DNA of 64,000 nucleotides. It comes from an uncultured Lachnospiraceae bacterium. Its GTDB lineage: Bacteria; Bacillota; Clostridia; Lachnospirales; Anaerotignaceae. The stretch lies in assembly GCA_944384295.1 (NCBI GenBank), contig CALWSU010000006.1, positions 23,852-87,851 on the forward strand, in the 5' to 3' direction. This document shows positions 19,418-29,501 of this stretch, one piece after another (position 1 is the first letter of the stretch; each line of letters opens with the position of its first letter). The notes under the pieces are model-generated. The model was not told the DNA's origin and did not search any database. It saw only the letters and a list, made by a program, of their open reading frames with translations. Made by a program: the position numbers and the translations under genes.

Positions 19418-21160
19418 ATGGCTTTAATTGGAATTGATTTAGGCACCACAAATAGTCTGGCTTGTATTTGCAAAGATGGAAAAATCATTTTGATTCCGAA
19501 TCAAATGGGCACATACCAAACACCAAGCGTGGTCAGCCTGACAGAAAATGGCTTAGTTGTAGGGGATATGGCAAAAATTAATATCATATTGTCACCAGAA
19601 AATACAGCCACTTCCTTCAAAACATTTATGGGTACAGATAAGGTTTATCATTTAGGAGAACAAAGTTTTTTACCAGAAGAACTTTCTGCCCTTGTGCTCA
19701 AACAATTAGTAGCAGATGCAGAAAAATTTTTGCATGAGCCAGTGACAGAAGCAATTATCAGCGTTCCAGCATATTTTAATGATTCCCAAAGATGCGCTAC
19801 CAAACTAGCAGCAGAAATTGCGGGCATTTCTGTAGAAAGATTAATCAATGAACCTTCTGCGGCGGCATTGTACCATCAATTTGCATCTGACAAAAAAGAT
19901 GGTTGTATGATGGTGATTGATTTTGGTGGCGGAACTTTAGATGTAAGTATTGTAGAATGTTTTGAAAATATTGTAGAAATTATAGGGATTGCAGGCGATA
20001 ACCATTTGGGAGGAAATGATATTGATTTTGAGATAGCAAACTTTTTTTGCAAACAAAATAAAATTTCTTTCGAGCAATTGCGTCAAGAGGAAAAAGCGAT
20101 TTTATACCAACAAGCCGAACAAGCAAAAATTACATTATCTTCAAAAAATTATACAACCATGATTTTATTTGTACAAGATATAGAATATCGTCTGATATTG
20201 ACACGCAAATTGCTTGCTGAAATATGCAGTGATTTATTTGCGCGAATCAAAAAAATTATGAATCAAGCAATCAAAAATTGCGTCCGCAGACCTTTGATTG
20301 ATGATGTAGTATTGGTTGGCGGTTCCGCACAACTGACTGTACTGCAAGAGTATTTGACAGAGTTATTTGGAAAAAAACCAAATGTTGCTGCAAATCCAAA
20401 CACAGCTATTGTATCTGGGATTGGGGTTTACGCAGGTATCAAACTGCGTGATGCAGATTTGCAAGATATTGTGATGACAGATGTATGCCCATTTTCTTTG
20501 GGAATTGGCGCACGGCACAGCACTTCCGATTATACGACATATATGGAAACGCTGATACCACGCAGCAGTATGTTGCCTTGTATCAAAGAGAGACGGTTTG
20601 TGACATTGTATGATGGACAAACTGCATTGAATTTTAAAATCTATCAGGGAGAACAATATTGCGCAGAAAATAATTTACAACTGGGTGAAATTACGGTCAG
20701 CGTTCCGCCTGACAAAGCGGGAGAACAATGGGCAAAAGTGACTTTTATGTATGACATCAATGGGATTTTATATGTATCTGTACAAAGTTGTACGGGAGAA
20801 GTGAAGGAAAAAGAAATCGTAAATCAAAAACTGCAATTGAGTCCAAAAGAATTGGAAAAAAGCAGAGAAAAATTACATCATCTGATGCAGTCTGAAATAA
20901 GTTTTGAGCAAAATGAATGGATACAAAAATTGTTATGGCTCTATCAGTTCGCGAAGCCCTTTGAAAAAGAATATATTGGTTATGTCATTGCAAGATACGA
21001 ACAAGCTGTATATAGTGGCAGTTTGATTCTGAAAAGAAGTGCAGAACAAGAAATGATGCAAACTGTAAATAGATTAGAAGCCAGTATCACAAATGAGATT
21101 GATTTCAAGGGAATTTGGTATACATTTGGTGATAACGATGAGGAGGAGGAAAGCAATTGA
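19418..21160 (+). CDS. Hsp70-family chaperone (HscC/DnaK-like)
   Basis: ATP-driven chaperone; 580 residues, shorter than housekeeping DnaK. Nucleotide-binding signatures are intact: IGIDLGTTNS at the N-terminus, NEPSAAALY, VIDFGGGTLDVSIVE and VLVGGSAQL. The substrate-binding part (after about 370) is present but the lid is short, ending in an acidic DNDEEEESN tail. Its stop overlaps the TTG start of a very large J-like protein, so the two are almost certainly a dedicated pair. It is not the main dnaK, since grpE and dnaJ are absent here. Confidence 0.9.
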   Translation: MALIGIDLGTTNSLACICKDGKIILIPNQMGTYQTPSVVSLTENGLVVGDMAKINIILSPENTATSFKTFMGTDKVYHLGEQSFLPEELSALVLKQLVADAEKFLHEPVTEAIISVPAYFNDSQRCATKLAAEIAGISVERLINEPSAAALYHQFASDKKDGCMMVIDFGGGTLDVSIVECFENIVEIIGIAGDNHLGGNDIDFEIANFFCKQNKISFEQLRQEEKAILYQQAEQAKITLSSKNYTTMILFVQDIEYRLILTRKLLAEICSDLFARIKKIMNQAIKNCVRRPLIDDVVLVGGSAQLTVLQEYLTELFGKKPNVAANPNTAIVSGIGVYAGIKLRDADLQDIVMTDVCPFSLGIGARHSTSDYTTYMETLIPRSSMLPCIKERRFVTLYDGQTALNFKIYQGEQYCAENNLQLGEITVSVPPDKAGEQWAKVTFMYDINGILYVSVQSCTGEVKEKEIVNQKLQLSPKELEKSREKLHHLMQSEISFEQNEWIQKLLWLYQFAKPFEKEYIGYVIARYEQAVYSGSLILKRSAEQEMMQTVNRLEASITNEIDFKGIWYTFGDNDEEEESN

Positions 21161-24100
21161 CCGATTTTTGGCGTATACTAGAATTGGAACCTACAACAGA
21201 TGTACGCTTGATTAAACAAGCATATGCTGTGTTAGCAAAAAAATATCACCCAGAGGAGTATCCAGAGGAATTTTTAAAGTTACGAAAAGCATATGAAGCT
21301 GCTTTGCAATATGTATCTAGTGGGAATGCGACAAAAACAGAAACACCACCCAAAACATACACACCACCAGAAGATTTGGAACCGACACAAAAGCAGGATA
21401 CCGAAACACTTTATACTTTTGAACTATCGGAAACAAAACAACCAAACCATTGGGATTTTTCCAGACTGACAGAGCGAAAAGAAGTCAATGACCAAGCTGC
21501 CTGTACGCAGTTTGAAGATTTGTATTATGGCAAAAAAAGCAAAGATGCCAAAGAATGGTATTTATACTTTACATCAGATGACTTTTTAGCAGTCTGGAAA
21601 GAAGAAAAATTTACAAAACATTTATTGGATATTGCATATAAAAATGCAAACAAGTTAACACCCAATAAAACATTTGCAAAATGTCTGAATGCTGTATATG
21701 GTTGTTATATCAATGCTATATATCCAAATGGAGCAAGACAATTTGAGCAGCCGGAGAGATTAGATGGATTTTCCCATATAGAAAAATTACTTTGTATCCA
21801 TGAACAGCCACAAAAACTGGCAGCTATCAGGGGCAATGATTATGCAATGTATCTCAGTTTTTGTGAATATAGAGCATTATTGGTGTTTTGTGAAGAAAAT
21901 CAATGGGACGATTACGCGAAAAACAAAGTAGAGCATATTTTAGATAGATATGATATGTCATATCTCAAAGAACGATGTGAAAGAAAAGATTATAATGAAA
22001 CAGAACGCAATCCGCTTGCATTGCGTTTGATTTTGCATTGTATCAAGAACTATGATTTGCCAGAAGATATTTATCATTATATCTGGCAAAGATATTCCTT
22101 AGAAAGTGCGGTCCATGGCAGAAGCAGCCTATATTATGGCGCAATCCGTGAATATCTGATACAAAAAAAAATCAATCAAAAAACGGAAAAATACAATTTT
22201 CGAGAGGCTTACCAGAAATACTATGTCTATCAAAAAAGTTTTCAAAAGGGTGCATGCGATATGCAAGCCATCAAAGACTTTTTTGCTTTAAAAAATACAG
22301 AATATCTATTGCAAGATAGAAATTTTCTTGATGTCACATTGGGTTATTGGCTGGTACAAGAACAGCATATCTCTTTTTTAGACCAGTTATATGATTTTTA
22401 TGCAAAGCATAGCACTCTTGCGCAGTCAGAAAAAATTTTATCACGCATCAGCCAAAGAAGGGCAGAACTTTGCAGAGAAAATGAGCGAAAACAAGACGAA
22501 CAAAATAAAAATGCACTCAAATGGATTAGTATCCTACATAGACCTTTTATACGCTACTGGCTCAATATTGGTTTTCATAGAGCATATGATTTTGCTGAGA
22601 TATTGCCATCTTGTTTGCCATTTTCCGAAAAATGGGCAATTGCTTTTGCAAAGAATCAACCACAATGGACAGGATTTACCTATAAAAAGAAACCGGTTAC
22701 AATCCAATTTCATTGTCGATATGCAGAGTATTTTTGGGGAGAACAGCCTATGTACCAGCCATTTTTACAATGGTACAGTATCGAAAATCTGCAAGATGAT
22801 ACTGCTTTTTTTCTCCTTCTGCCGGTCGTGTTTCCATTTATTGACCATAAAGAGATTTATATTGAGGTTTTTTCTAATATTAAAGCAAGACTGCAACATA
22901 CTACATTATCGGATGAAGTGCAAAATCAGTTTGCAGACGGTATGATACAAATGCTTTTGTGTGGTAATTTATTGATTCAAGAAATTGGCGCAGAAACAGA
23001 AAGAAAAGGTTTTGACTGCAATGCATTGGAAATATATGCAGAAAATGACAAGGCGCTTTACATTTGTGAATGGTCGCGTTTTTATCAAACATTATATTTT
23101 TATGAACAAAAAGAATATGATAGAAATATTGTGCAGGGTGGCATTTATGACAATGTTCTTACACAAGAAAATGCAATTTCACTTGCAAAACAGCTTTTTG
23201 ATACAAAAATCGGAAAAAGTGTCGCAGATATTTCTCATTTAAAAATTTTTCCTGCGTGTTTATATGTGCATCCAAAACAAGGCAAACCATATTCCATAGA
23301 AAAAGAAAGTTTGACAAAAGAGGATATAGAAGATGCTTTATATAACTTTGCAGAAAATCAACTGCAACGCATCGAATTCAAATGGCATTTCTCGGAAGTT
23401 GTTTTGCTATGCGAAGAAGAAAAGTATGTATGCATGTATTTTCATGACCAACGATATCAAATGAATACATTGCTTTTCAATCCAGAAGCATATTGTACAG
23501 TAGATTCAGAATGTGTAAAATATGTGCCTTTTGTGTTTGGAGCACTGCCAGAATATACGATTTTTCCGAATCCCAAAACATTGATTCGGAAGTTTTGCAG
23601 CATATTATTTCAATTTGGAACAAATGAATTGCCGCATCATTTCCTAGATGGAGAATATGTATGGACATATAATGTATACTTATATGGCAAATACGATGCG
23701 TATATTGTAGATAAAATCAAGTACGGCATGTTTCCGCCAGAAAGAGTGATTACAGATGCAAATATCCGCCGGAAATTTTTGATTCCAAAATTTCCAGTTT
23801 TTATGGAACAAGTGAATCAGAAGGGCGAACGATTGCAAACAAAAATTACACCACATGTCAAACATCAAGTACAGACAACATTGCAAATGTATTTGCAAAA
23901 TAATATCCAAAATTTACATCTTTGTTGGCAAATACAGGCAGACAATGATACATATGATACCCATATCTTTCTGTTGCAAGAAAATCGGCAGTATGCTTTG
24001 TTTTACCTGAATGACAAAACAAAATCAGCATATTGCTTAAACAGCAGTTTATCTGAGGATTGGAAACCGGAAGGGCAATCACCCATTACAGAATTTTGTG

Positions 24101-24315
24101 GTATTCCAATGCATACTTTTCAAATACATAACGATTTGATTCGTTTGAGATATTTTTTGGTTTTGCTGTTAGATAGAATAGAACAGCCAGACAATGTTTT
24201 GCATTTGGTGGGAGAATTTACGGACGGAACCAAAGTGTCCCAAAAGTGCATGACGTATGAGGAATTATATCAGAAATTAACTCATATGGAAATGCATCAT
24301 ATCAATACAAAGTAA
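21157..24315 (+). CDS. Very large J-like domain protein, partner of the Hsp70
   Basis: A 1052-residue protein. Residues 1-50 look like a J domain (WRILELEPTTDVRLIKQAYA then KKYHPEEYPEEFLKLRKAYE), but the HPD tripeptide is HPE (H31-P32-E33). The remaining thousand residues are rich in aromatic and charged residues, without recognised domains or membrane segments. The TTG start overlaps the Hsp70 stop by four bases, with GAGGAGGA at 21141-21148 as ribosome site. It presumably brings specific clients to the partner chaperone; the client is unknown. Confidence 0.8.
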   Translation: MTDFWRILELEPTTDVRLIKQAYAVLAKKYHPEEYPEEFLKLRKAYEAALQYVSSGNATKTETPPKTYTPPEDLEPTQKQDTETLYTFELSETKQPNHWDFSRLTERKEVNDQAACTQFEDLYYGKKSKDAKEWYLYFTSDDFLAVWKEEKFTKHLLDIAYKNANKLTPNKTFAKCLNAVYGCYINAIYPNGARQFEQPERLDGFSHIEKLLCIHEQPQKLAAIRGNDYAMYLSFCEYRALLVFCEENQWDDYAKNKVEHILDRYDMSYLKERCERKDYNETERNPLALRLILHCIKNYDLPEDIYHYIWQRYSLESAVHGRSSLYYGAIREYLIQKKINQKTEKYNFREAYQKYYVYQKSFQKGACDMQAIKDFFALKNTEYLLQDRNFLDVTLGYWLVQEQHISFLDQLYDFYAKHSTLAQSEKILSRISQRRAELCRENERKQDEQNKNALKWISILHRPFIRYWLNIGFHRAYDFAEILPSCLPFSEKWAIAFAKNQPQWTGFTYKKKPVTIQFHCRYAEYFWGEQPMYQPFLQWYSIENLQDDTAFFLLLPVVFPFIDHKEIYIEVFSNIKARLQHTTLSDEVQNQFADGMIQMLLCGNLLIQEIGAETERKGFDCNALEIYAENDKALYICEWSRFYQTLYFYEQKEYDRNIVQGGIYDNVLTQENAISLAKQLFDTKIGKSVADISHLKIFPACLYVHPKQGKPYSIEKESLTKEDIEDALYNFAENQLQRIEFKWHFSEVVLLCEEEKYVCMYFHDQRYQMNTLLFNPEAYCTVDSECVKYVPFVFGALPEYTIFPNPKTLIRKFCSILFQFGTNELPHHFLDGEYVWTYNVYLYGKYDAYIVDKIKYGMFPPERVITDANIRRKFLIPKFPVFMEQVNQKGERLQTKITPHVKHQVQTTLQMYLQNNIQNLHLCWQIQADNDTYDTHIFLLQENRQYALFYLNDKTKSAYCLNSSLSEDWKPEGQSPITEFCGIPMHTFQIHNDLIRLRYFLVLLLDRIEQPDNVLHLVGEFTDGTKVSQKCMTYEELYQKLTHMEMHHINTK

Positions 24316-24336
24316 TCAGAAATTTTGAGAATCAAA

Positions 24337-24386
24337 AAAGGGGCAGCACAACAGGTCATCAAAAATGTGCTTGCCCCTTTATTTTT
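24337..24386. terminator. Bidirectional terminator between J-like and M56 genes
   Basis: AAAGGGGCAGCACA pairs with TGTGCTTGCCCCTTT (one bulge) with A-run upstream and T-run downstream, serving both convergent genes. Confidence 0.8.
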
Positions 24387-24430
24387 ATGTTAGTTTGTCT
24401 GAAACTGCTTTTTATGATACCATATTAAAA

Positions 24431-25711
24431 TTAACGGTATAATGTGCCATTATAGTAAGCGTAATATTTAGAAGTGCCTTTATCCAAACGGACTAATGTT
24501 ACAGTTCCAGTATATGTATATCCATATTGTTCAGTAGTCAATCTTAATTCTGTTGGTATTTTTGTTTGGGTTAAAGGATATTCCACACAAAATCCTACAA
24601 TATTCAAGCTGCTTGCTGCTCTTGTTTCTACTGGTTCCTGCACAAATGGTTCCAATTGTTCCCAAGGAATATACATGGTATCTTCTGAAACTGTAGTATC
24701 TATATTAAGTGTGTTTTCAGATGTAGCTGAAAAATCATATTGTTGATAATTGATTTCATCGTTGAATACATAGTTATCACTAGCACCGAATACAGTGGCA
24801 ACACTGAAAGGCAATAACATAGAGGCTGCCATTACAGCGACAGAAAATTTTTTGAATTTCATAATTGCAACAATCCTTTCTTTTAAATCATATTGTACAA
24901 AGTTATTGTGGAATACCACTTCATTTTGTTCTACCATGTTTTCAGCGGCTTGAATCAACTGTAAGGCATAGGCTGATTTTTGTTCCTCGCCAAGCACTTT
25001 CAAAGCACCTCTATCACATGCGATTTCCATATCACGATTGACATACATATAGAAAATCCATATGAAAGGATTAAACCAGTTGAATGCCAAAAACAGTATG
25101 ATGCAATATTGTATGAAAGTGTGATGATATTTTAGATGCATATATTCATGCAGCAACGCCTGTATCCATACCGTAGAATTTTCTGTATCAAAATTCTGTG
25201 GTAAAATAATCGCTGGTTTCAAAATGCCACAGGCAATTGGCGTTTGTATTTGACCAGATTGTTTTATGATGTAATTTGCTTTTAATCCATTTCTTGCTAA
25301 AAAATTTTTCAAATCATTTTCATATGGGCATGGAAAAGATTCTTTATGTATCTTGTTAGAACGACGATAACTTTTCCAAAGCCGAAAAACGATAAAAAAT
25401 ACCCCCAAAAGCCATATGACCAAACAACAAATTTTGAGTATGGGATTGTTCCATATCATCATGATGATACGGTCAAGCCATAGCCAACTGATTTCAAAAC
25501 TCTCGAAACCAAGTTTGCTGCGCAAATAATACAATAAATTGTATATATTATAGTTTGTTGTAAAATCAAATGGTATACAAAGCCGAATCACTACGAGAAA
25601 CCATAATATGCCAAAGATCAAAGATGGCACATGGTTTATCAAAATCTTACGGATTCCAACAATTGCCAAAATCATCAGCGTTGCAGAAACAGTCATAAAA
25701 ACATAGGTCAA
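24431..25711 (-). CDS. M56-family (BlaR1-like) membrane metallopeptidase
   Basis: Signal-transducing integral membrane protease of the BlaR1/MecR1 type; 426 residues. Four hydrophobic segments, a cytoplasmic zincin part with HEYMH (H188-H192) and the downstream glutamate in RDMEIACDRGAL. Unlike BlaR1 there is no penicillin-binding sensor: after the last membrane segment (around 295) comes an extracellular tail of about 130 residues with no family I know. The start overlaps the end of the BlaI-like gene (ATGA), a typical pairing in which the protease removes the repressor after sensing a signal. Confidence 0.87.
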   Translation of the reverse strand: MTYVFMTVSATLMILAIVGIRKILINHVPSLIFGILWFLVVIRLCIPFDFTTNYNIYNLLYYLRSKLGFESFEISWLWLDRIIMMIWNNPILKICCLVIWLLGVFFIVFRLWKSYRRSNKIHKESFPCPYENDLKNFLARNGLKANYIIKQSGQIQTPIACGILKPAIILPQNFDTENSTVWIQALLHEYMHLKYHHTFIQYCIILFLAFNWFNPFIWIFYMYVNRDMEIACDRGALKVLGEEQKSAYALQLIQAAENMVEQNEVVFHNNFVQYDLKERIVAIMKFKKFSVAVMAASMLLPFSVATVFGASDNYVFNDEINYQQYDFSATSENTLNIDTTVSEDTMYIPWEQLEPFVQEPVETRAASSLNIVGFCVEYPLTQTKIPTELRLTTEQYGYTYTGTVTLVRLDKGTSKYYAYYNGTLYR

Positions 25712-26073
25712 TTTTTTGTCCTCATTTCATTTTCCACAATGGCATAAAGTTCAGCAATATCTTCTTTTGATAATTCTTGTGCATGCAGCATCGTTTTGAC
25801 TAAATCCAAAGAGGAATTTGAAAAAAATTTCTGTTTGACTTCTGAGATGCTGTTTTGACAAGCTTCTTGTTTGGAAAGAATTGCTTTACAAACAAAATGC
25901 GGTTCTATTCTTTGGATATAGCCTTTGTCAATACATTTTTTGACTACGGTATAGGAAGTATTTCTTTTCCAACCGATTGTATTTTCCAAAATTTTACAAA
26001 TTTCAGTTGCTTTCATATCGCCATTTTGCCATAACACTTCCATAACTTTTAATTCAGAATCATATAATGTCAC
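25708..26073 (-). CDS. BlaI/MecI-family repressor
   Basis: Winged-helix repressor of 121 residues; the sequence LYDSELKVMEVLWQNGDMKATEICKIL is the standard start of the family, with ...KRNTSYTVVKKCIDKGYI as recognition region. The start is GTG 26073, right behind AGGAGGTGAAAAT; the frame is open further upstream but without a ribosome site. It overlaps the M56 peptidase gene and lies divergent to an ABC transporter operon, which is its likely target together with its own promoter. Confidence 0.9.
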   Translation of the reverse strand: MTLYDSELKVMEVLWQNGDMKATEICKILENTIGWKRNTSYTVVKKCIDKGYIQRIEPHFVCKAILSKQEACQNSISEVKQKFFSNSSLDLVKTMLHAQELSKEDIAELYAIVENEMRTKN

Positions 26074-26089
26074 ATTTTCACCTCCTAGA

Positions 26090-26139
26090 CTATCCTGGTA
26101 GATATACATACTATAACAAAATTTCGACATAAAAATCAA
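26090..26139 (-). promoter_or_regulatory. blaI-like promoter with dyad operator candidate
   Basis: On the minus strand TTGATT (26139-26134), an 18-base spacer and TATAGT (26115-26110). The dyad CTACCAGGATAG (26101-26090) lies just past the start site. The string ATATCTACC at its edge recurs at the ABC promoter (26489-26497). Confidence 0.5.
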
Positions 26140-26497
26140 GTATATTTCAAATTTTTAATATTTGATTTTCATTTTTTGATAAAAATAAAAATTCACAATT
26201 TATGAAGAATTGAAAATCATGAAAAATTCATTGACTGTGAAATGTACATAACACACTATATTTTTGGTTTTTATATACTGAAGAAAGTATTTTTTCAATA
26301 ATATAGTTGCAGTGCATTTTCGACAAGGAGTAGAAAGGGTTTCAAGGATTGACAGTCTATGGGATTTTTTTTGCATAATATAGAAATTTATATAAAATAT
26401 GAGCGATTTAGACATTTTTTTTAGTTATTTTTTGGAAAAGAATACAAATTCTTTAAGAAAAATGTAAAAAACTGTATGGTATTTTGTAATATCTACC

Positions 26498-26506
26498 TGC
26501 TATAAT
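26498..26506 (+). promoter_or_regulatory. Extended minus-10 promoter of the ABC operon
   Basis: TGCTATAAT fits TGnTATAAT; no good minus-35 is present. It begins next to ATATCTACC, shared with the blaI promoter region. Confidence 0.5.
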
Positions 26507-26577
26507 TTGAAATTAGAAAATGGTTAGAATGGTTAAAATGAAATAAACATACTATTCTATCGAAGGGAGGAGAATGC

Positions 26578-27318
26578 TTGGGAAAGAATATCATTCGGAT
26601 TAAAAATGTCAAAAAACTGTATCGTATGGGTACAGAAGTCATTACGGCTGTCAATGGCATTAGCTTGAATGTGCAGCAAGGCGAGGTGTGTTGTCTATTT
26701 GGGAAATCTGGTTCTGGTAAGTCCACCTTACTGAATTTGATGGCAGGTTTGGAAAAACCTACCAAAGGAGAGATTATCATTCACAACAAACATATTGAAC
26801 GCATGAACGAAAATCAATTGGCGGCATTTCGCCAACAATATATTGGTTTCGTATTTCAGTCCTATAATTTGTTGCCTACATTAACCGCATTGGAAAATGT
26901 GACATTGCCATTGATTTTTCGTGGTGTATCCGTCAAAGAAAGAACAGAACGAGCAAAAGAAATGCTCAAGGCGGTTGGGTTGGAAGGACGTACCCACCAT
27001 AAACCAGGTGAGATGAGCGGCGGTCAGCAACAGCGTGTGAGCATCGCAAGAGCCTTTATCAATAATCCGCAGGTCGTATTTGCAGATGAGCCAACAGGAA
27101 ATTTGGACACAAAAACAACATACGAAATGATGGATTTGATTACAGGGCTTGCGAGCAAATACAAACAAACGCTAGTGATTGTAACACATGACTGGGAATT
27201 ATCCGAATACGCAGATAGAATCGTAGTCATGATGGATGGTAAGATTGAGAAGATTGAGAAGATTGAACAGAAAAAAATGCTGCAAAATGTGCAGCAGAGT
27301 GGAGGAGATGTTGAATGA
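26578..27318 (+). CDS. ABC transporter ATP-binding protein (MacB/LolD type)
   Basis: Energy-coupling subunit of a MacB-like ABC system; 246 residues. Walker A GKSGSGKST, Q-loop FVFQSYNLLPTLTALENV, signature MSGGQQQRVS, Walker B VVFADEPTGNLD and switch histidine VTHD are all present. The start is TTG 26578 behind AAGGGAGGAG. The C-terminus contains IEKIEKIE from a 9-base tandem repeat (27241-27267). Its stop overlaps the next gene by four bases, making a coupled three-gene operon. Confidence 0.95.
   Translation: MGKNIIRIKNVKKLYRMGTEVITAVNGISLNVQQGEVCCLFGKSGSGKSTLLNLMAGLEKPTKGEIIIHNKHIERMNENQLAAFRQQYIGFVFQSYNLLPTLTALENVTLPLIFRGVSVKERTERAKEMLKAVGLEGRTHHKPGEMSGGQQQRVSIARAFINNPQVVFADEPTGNLDTKTTYEMMDLITGLASKYKQTLVIVTHDWELSEYADRIVVMMDGKIEKIEKIEQKKMLQNVQQSGGDVE
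27241..27267 (+). repeat. Three copies of a 9-base repeat in the ATPase gene
   Basis: AAGATTGAG twice and AAGATTGAA once, coding for IEKIEKIE. Unit number could vary by slippage without changing frame. Confidence 0.7.
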
Positions 27319-29501
27319 GAAAGCGTATCTGGCAGAGAATGTTTGCATGCATGATGGCATGCATGATTTTATTTGGGTTATCCGTTCCAATTTATGCAGA
27401 TGATACAGAAGGCAGTCCGAACTTAATTCTTTCTAGTGAAAGCGTTTATGAAGTAGAAAGTGGAAAAAATAATAGCATTACCATGCAAATCAAAAATAAA
27501 GGCAATGGTACAGCAGAAAATGTTGTGGTCAAGGCAAAAAGTGAAGAAGCAATTCCACCTTTTAAGTTGAGTATCAGCAGTGGGGAAAATGTTGGGAATT
27601 TGGGCAGCAATGGATATGCTACGATAAAGCTTTCTGTTGACTTTCAAGATGTACCAGATAAGGCAAGTTATCCCATTACGATTTCTTATACAGGGCAATC
27701 GAAATCAGGTGGCACATTATCTGGTTCGGAAACCATTTATTTGAAATTAAAAGGCTTTGAAAAAGACCCAGCGTTTTTATTTGAACAAGTTAAAACAACA
27801 CCAGAAAGTATTAAACCAGGCGGCAGCGCTACTTTAAGTGGTGTGATTACCAATACTGGTGGACAAGATATGTATCAGGCACAGGTGGTATTAGAAAATT
27901 TGACCACAGAAGGTATCAATTTGAGTGGTGGTTTCAGTAGTGTACAATTTGGAAAATTAGCGGTAGGACAATCCTCTTCGTTTTCGTTCCCACTTTCCAC
28001 CAATGCAGATATGGCATCGGGAAATTATCCGGTTACCATTAAATTAAAATATCAAGATGGTACAGGCAAAGAATTTGAAAAAACACAAGATTACTATATC
28101 AATGTGGGCAGTGTGAACAAACAATCACCAGAAGTCATCATTCGTAAAATGACAGAACCAAGTGGTACATATGATGTCAACCAAAATTTTAATATACAAT
28201 TTGAATTGTATAATGCGGGGCAAAGTGTAGCAAAAGATATTGTAGTAAAGGCGGAAGGATTAGATGCAGCAGCAGTGGTGCCAAAATCTACCAGTGTGAA
28301 AAATATTCCTTCTCTTGCACCAGGTGCAAGTATGCCTTTGATGTTTACATTTGCAGCGACCAATCAGGCTTCTACACAAAATTATGCAGTGCAATTTAGC
28401 GTAGAGTATAAAACAGGTGGAGATAAAACCAATTCATTCAAACAATTTGCAGGCGTTAATGTTGTCAACTCTGTAAAGGATAAAAAAGAAGCTGAGGAAA
28501 ACAAAAAAGACGAAGAAGAAAAAACAAGCAAACCCAAAATTATTGTCAGCAAATATAGTTCCAATCCTTTGATTGTTATGGCTGGCGAAGAATTTGATTT
28601 AAATTTAACGCTCATGAATACCCATAAAGACAAGCGGGTACAAAATATTAAAATGTTTTTGACATTAGCAGAAGAAACTTCTTCCGAAACACAAAAATCA
28701 GGCAATATTTTTACACCTGTAGATAGTAGTAATACATTCTATTTTGATGCAATCCCACCAAAGGGCACTGTAGACCGTCAATTGAGATTGTATGTGGTTC
28801 CAGATGCGCAACCAAAGACATATACTTTAACTGTAAATTTTGAGTATGAAGATACAGACGGGAAAGAATATACTGCGACAGAACTTTTGGGCATCAATGT
28901 AAAGCAAAATTCCGAATTGAATATGGATGAAATCGTTTTGCCACCAACGGTAGAACAATATATGCCAGTTACAATTTCATTCAATTACTACAATACAGGA
29001 AAAGTCAGCCTCAATAATGTAATGTTCCGTATCGAAGGCGATGTAGAATGTACACAAAAGAGCACCTATATTGGGAATATGGATTCTGGTGCAAGTGATT
29101 ATTATGAAGTATCCTTTACACCAAATACATTAGGAGAAGTTCCTGTGAGTGTCATTGCAAGTTATGAAGATGCAAGTGGAGAAACAATAGAACAAAGACG
29201 AGATTTTGTACTAAATGTTACAGAACCAATGCCAATGGATGATGAATTTAATATGCAGCCAGAACCAACTGGAATCAATAAGAAAATGATTGGTATCATT
29301 GCAGGCGGTGTATTGGTCGTTGTAATTATTGTTGTCATTGTTGTAGGTAAAGTGCGTAAGAAAAAAGAAGATGCATTGATTGAAGCTGAGGAAGAAGATA
29401 TAGATGATATAGAAGATAATAACGAAAGTGAAGCAACATCTTCGGAAGTCAGCATAAATCAAAAAGAAGAAAACCAAGATAAAGAAGGGATGCCATTATG
29501 A
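27315..29501 (+). CDS. Membrane-anchored CARDB/COG1361-like surface protein of an ABC operon
   Basis: A 728-residue exported protein. A signal peptide ends near residue 29 (VPIYADD). Four or more immunoglobulin-like repeats follow, each opening with a form of NLxxGxxxxxxxxxxNxG typical of CARDB/NEW3 domains, with a lysine/glutamate-rich linker around 390-410. A membrane helix at about 658-680 and an acidic cytoplasmic tail end it. It overlaps both the ATPase and the permease genes by four bases. It occupies the place of the MacA-like adaptor and may be the extracytoplasmic partner, which is inference. Confidence 0.8.
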   Translation: MRKRIWQRMFACMMACMILFGLSVPIYADDTEGSPNLILSSESVYEVESGKNNSITMQIKNKGNGTAENVVVKAKSEEAIPPFKLSISSGENVGNLGSNGYATIKLSVDFQDVPDKASYPITISYTGQSKSGGTLSGSETIYLKLKGFEKDPAFLFEQVKTTPESIKPGGSATLSGVITNTGGQDMYQAQVVLENLTTEGINLSGGFSSVQFGKLAVGQSSSFSFPLSTNADMASGNYPVTIKLKYQDGTGKEFEKTQDYYINVGSVNKQSPEVIIRKMTEPSGTYDVNQNFNIQFELYNAGQSVAKDIVVKAEGLDAAAVVPKSTSVKNIPSLAPGASMPLMFTFAATNQASTQNYAVQFSVEYKTGGDKTNSFKQFAGVNVVNSVKDKKEAEENKKDEEEKTSKPKIIVSKYSSNPLIVMAGEEFDLNLTLMNTHKDKRVQNIKMFLTLAEETSSETQKSGNIFTPVDSSNTFYFDAIPPKGTVDRQLRLYVVPDAQPKTYTLTVNFEYEDTDGKEYTATELLGINVKQNSELNMDEIVLPPTVEQYMPVTISFNYYNTGKVSLNNVMFRIEGDVECTQKSTYIGNMDSGASDYYEVSFTPNTLGEVPVSVIASYEDASGETIEQRRDFVLNVTEPMPMDDEFNMQPEPTGINKKMIGIIAGGVLVVVIIVVIVVGKVRKKKEDALIEAEEEDIDDIEDNNESEATSSEVSINQKEENQDKEGMPL

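Larger units (their letters stand above)
26074..26577. other. Divergent control region between blaI-like and ABC operons
   Basis: About 500 AT-rich bases with no gene. It holds the minus-strand blaI promoter (26110-26139) with a dyad (26090-26101), a plus-strand extended minus-10 promoter (26498-26506), and a TTGACA at 26349. Loose inverted repeats GATTTTCA/TGAAAATC (26164-26218) are also present. Confidence 0.5.
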
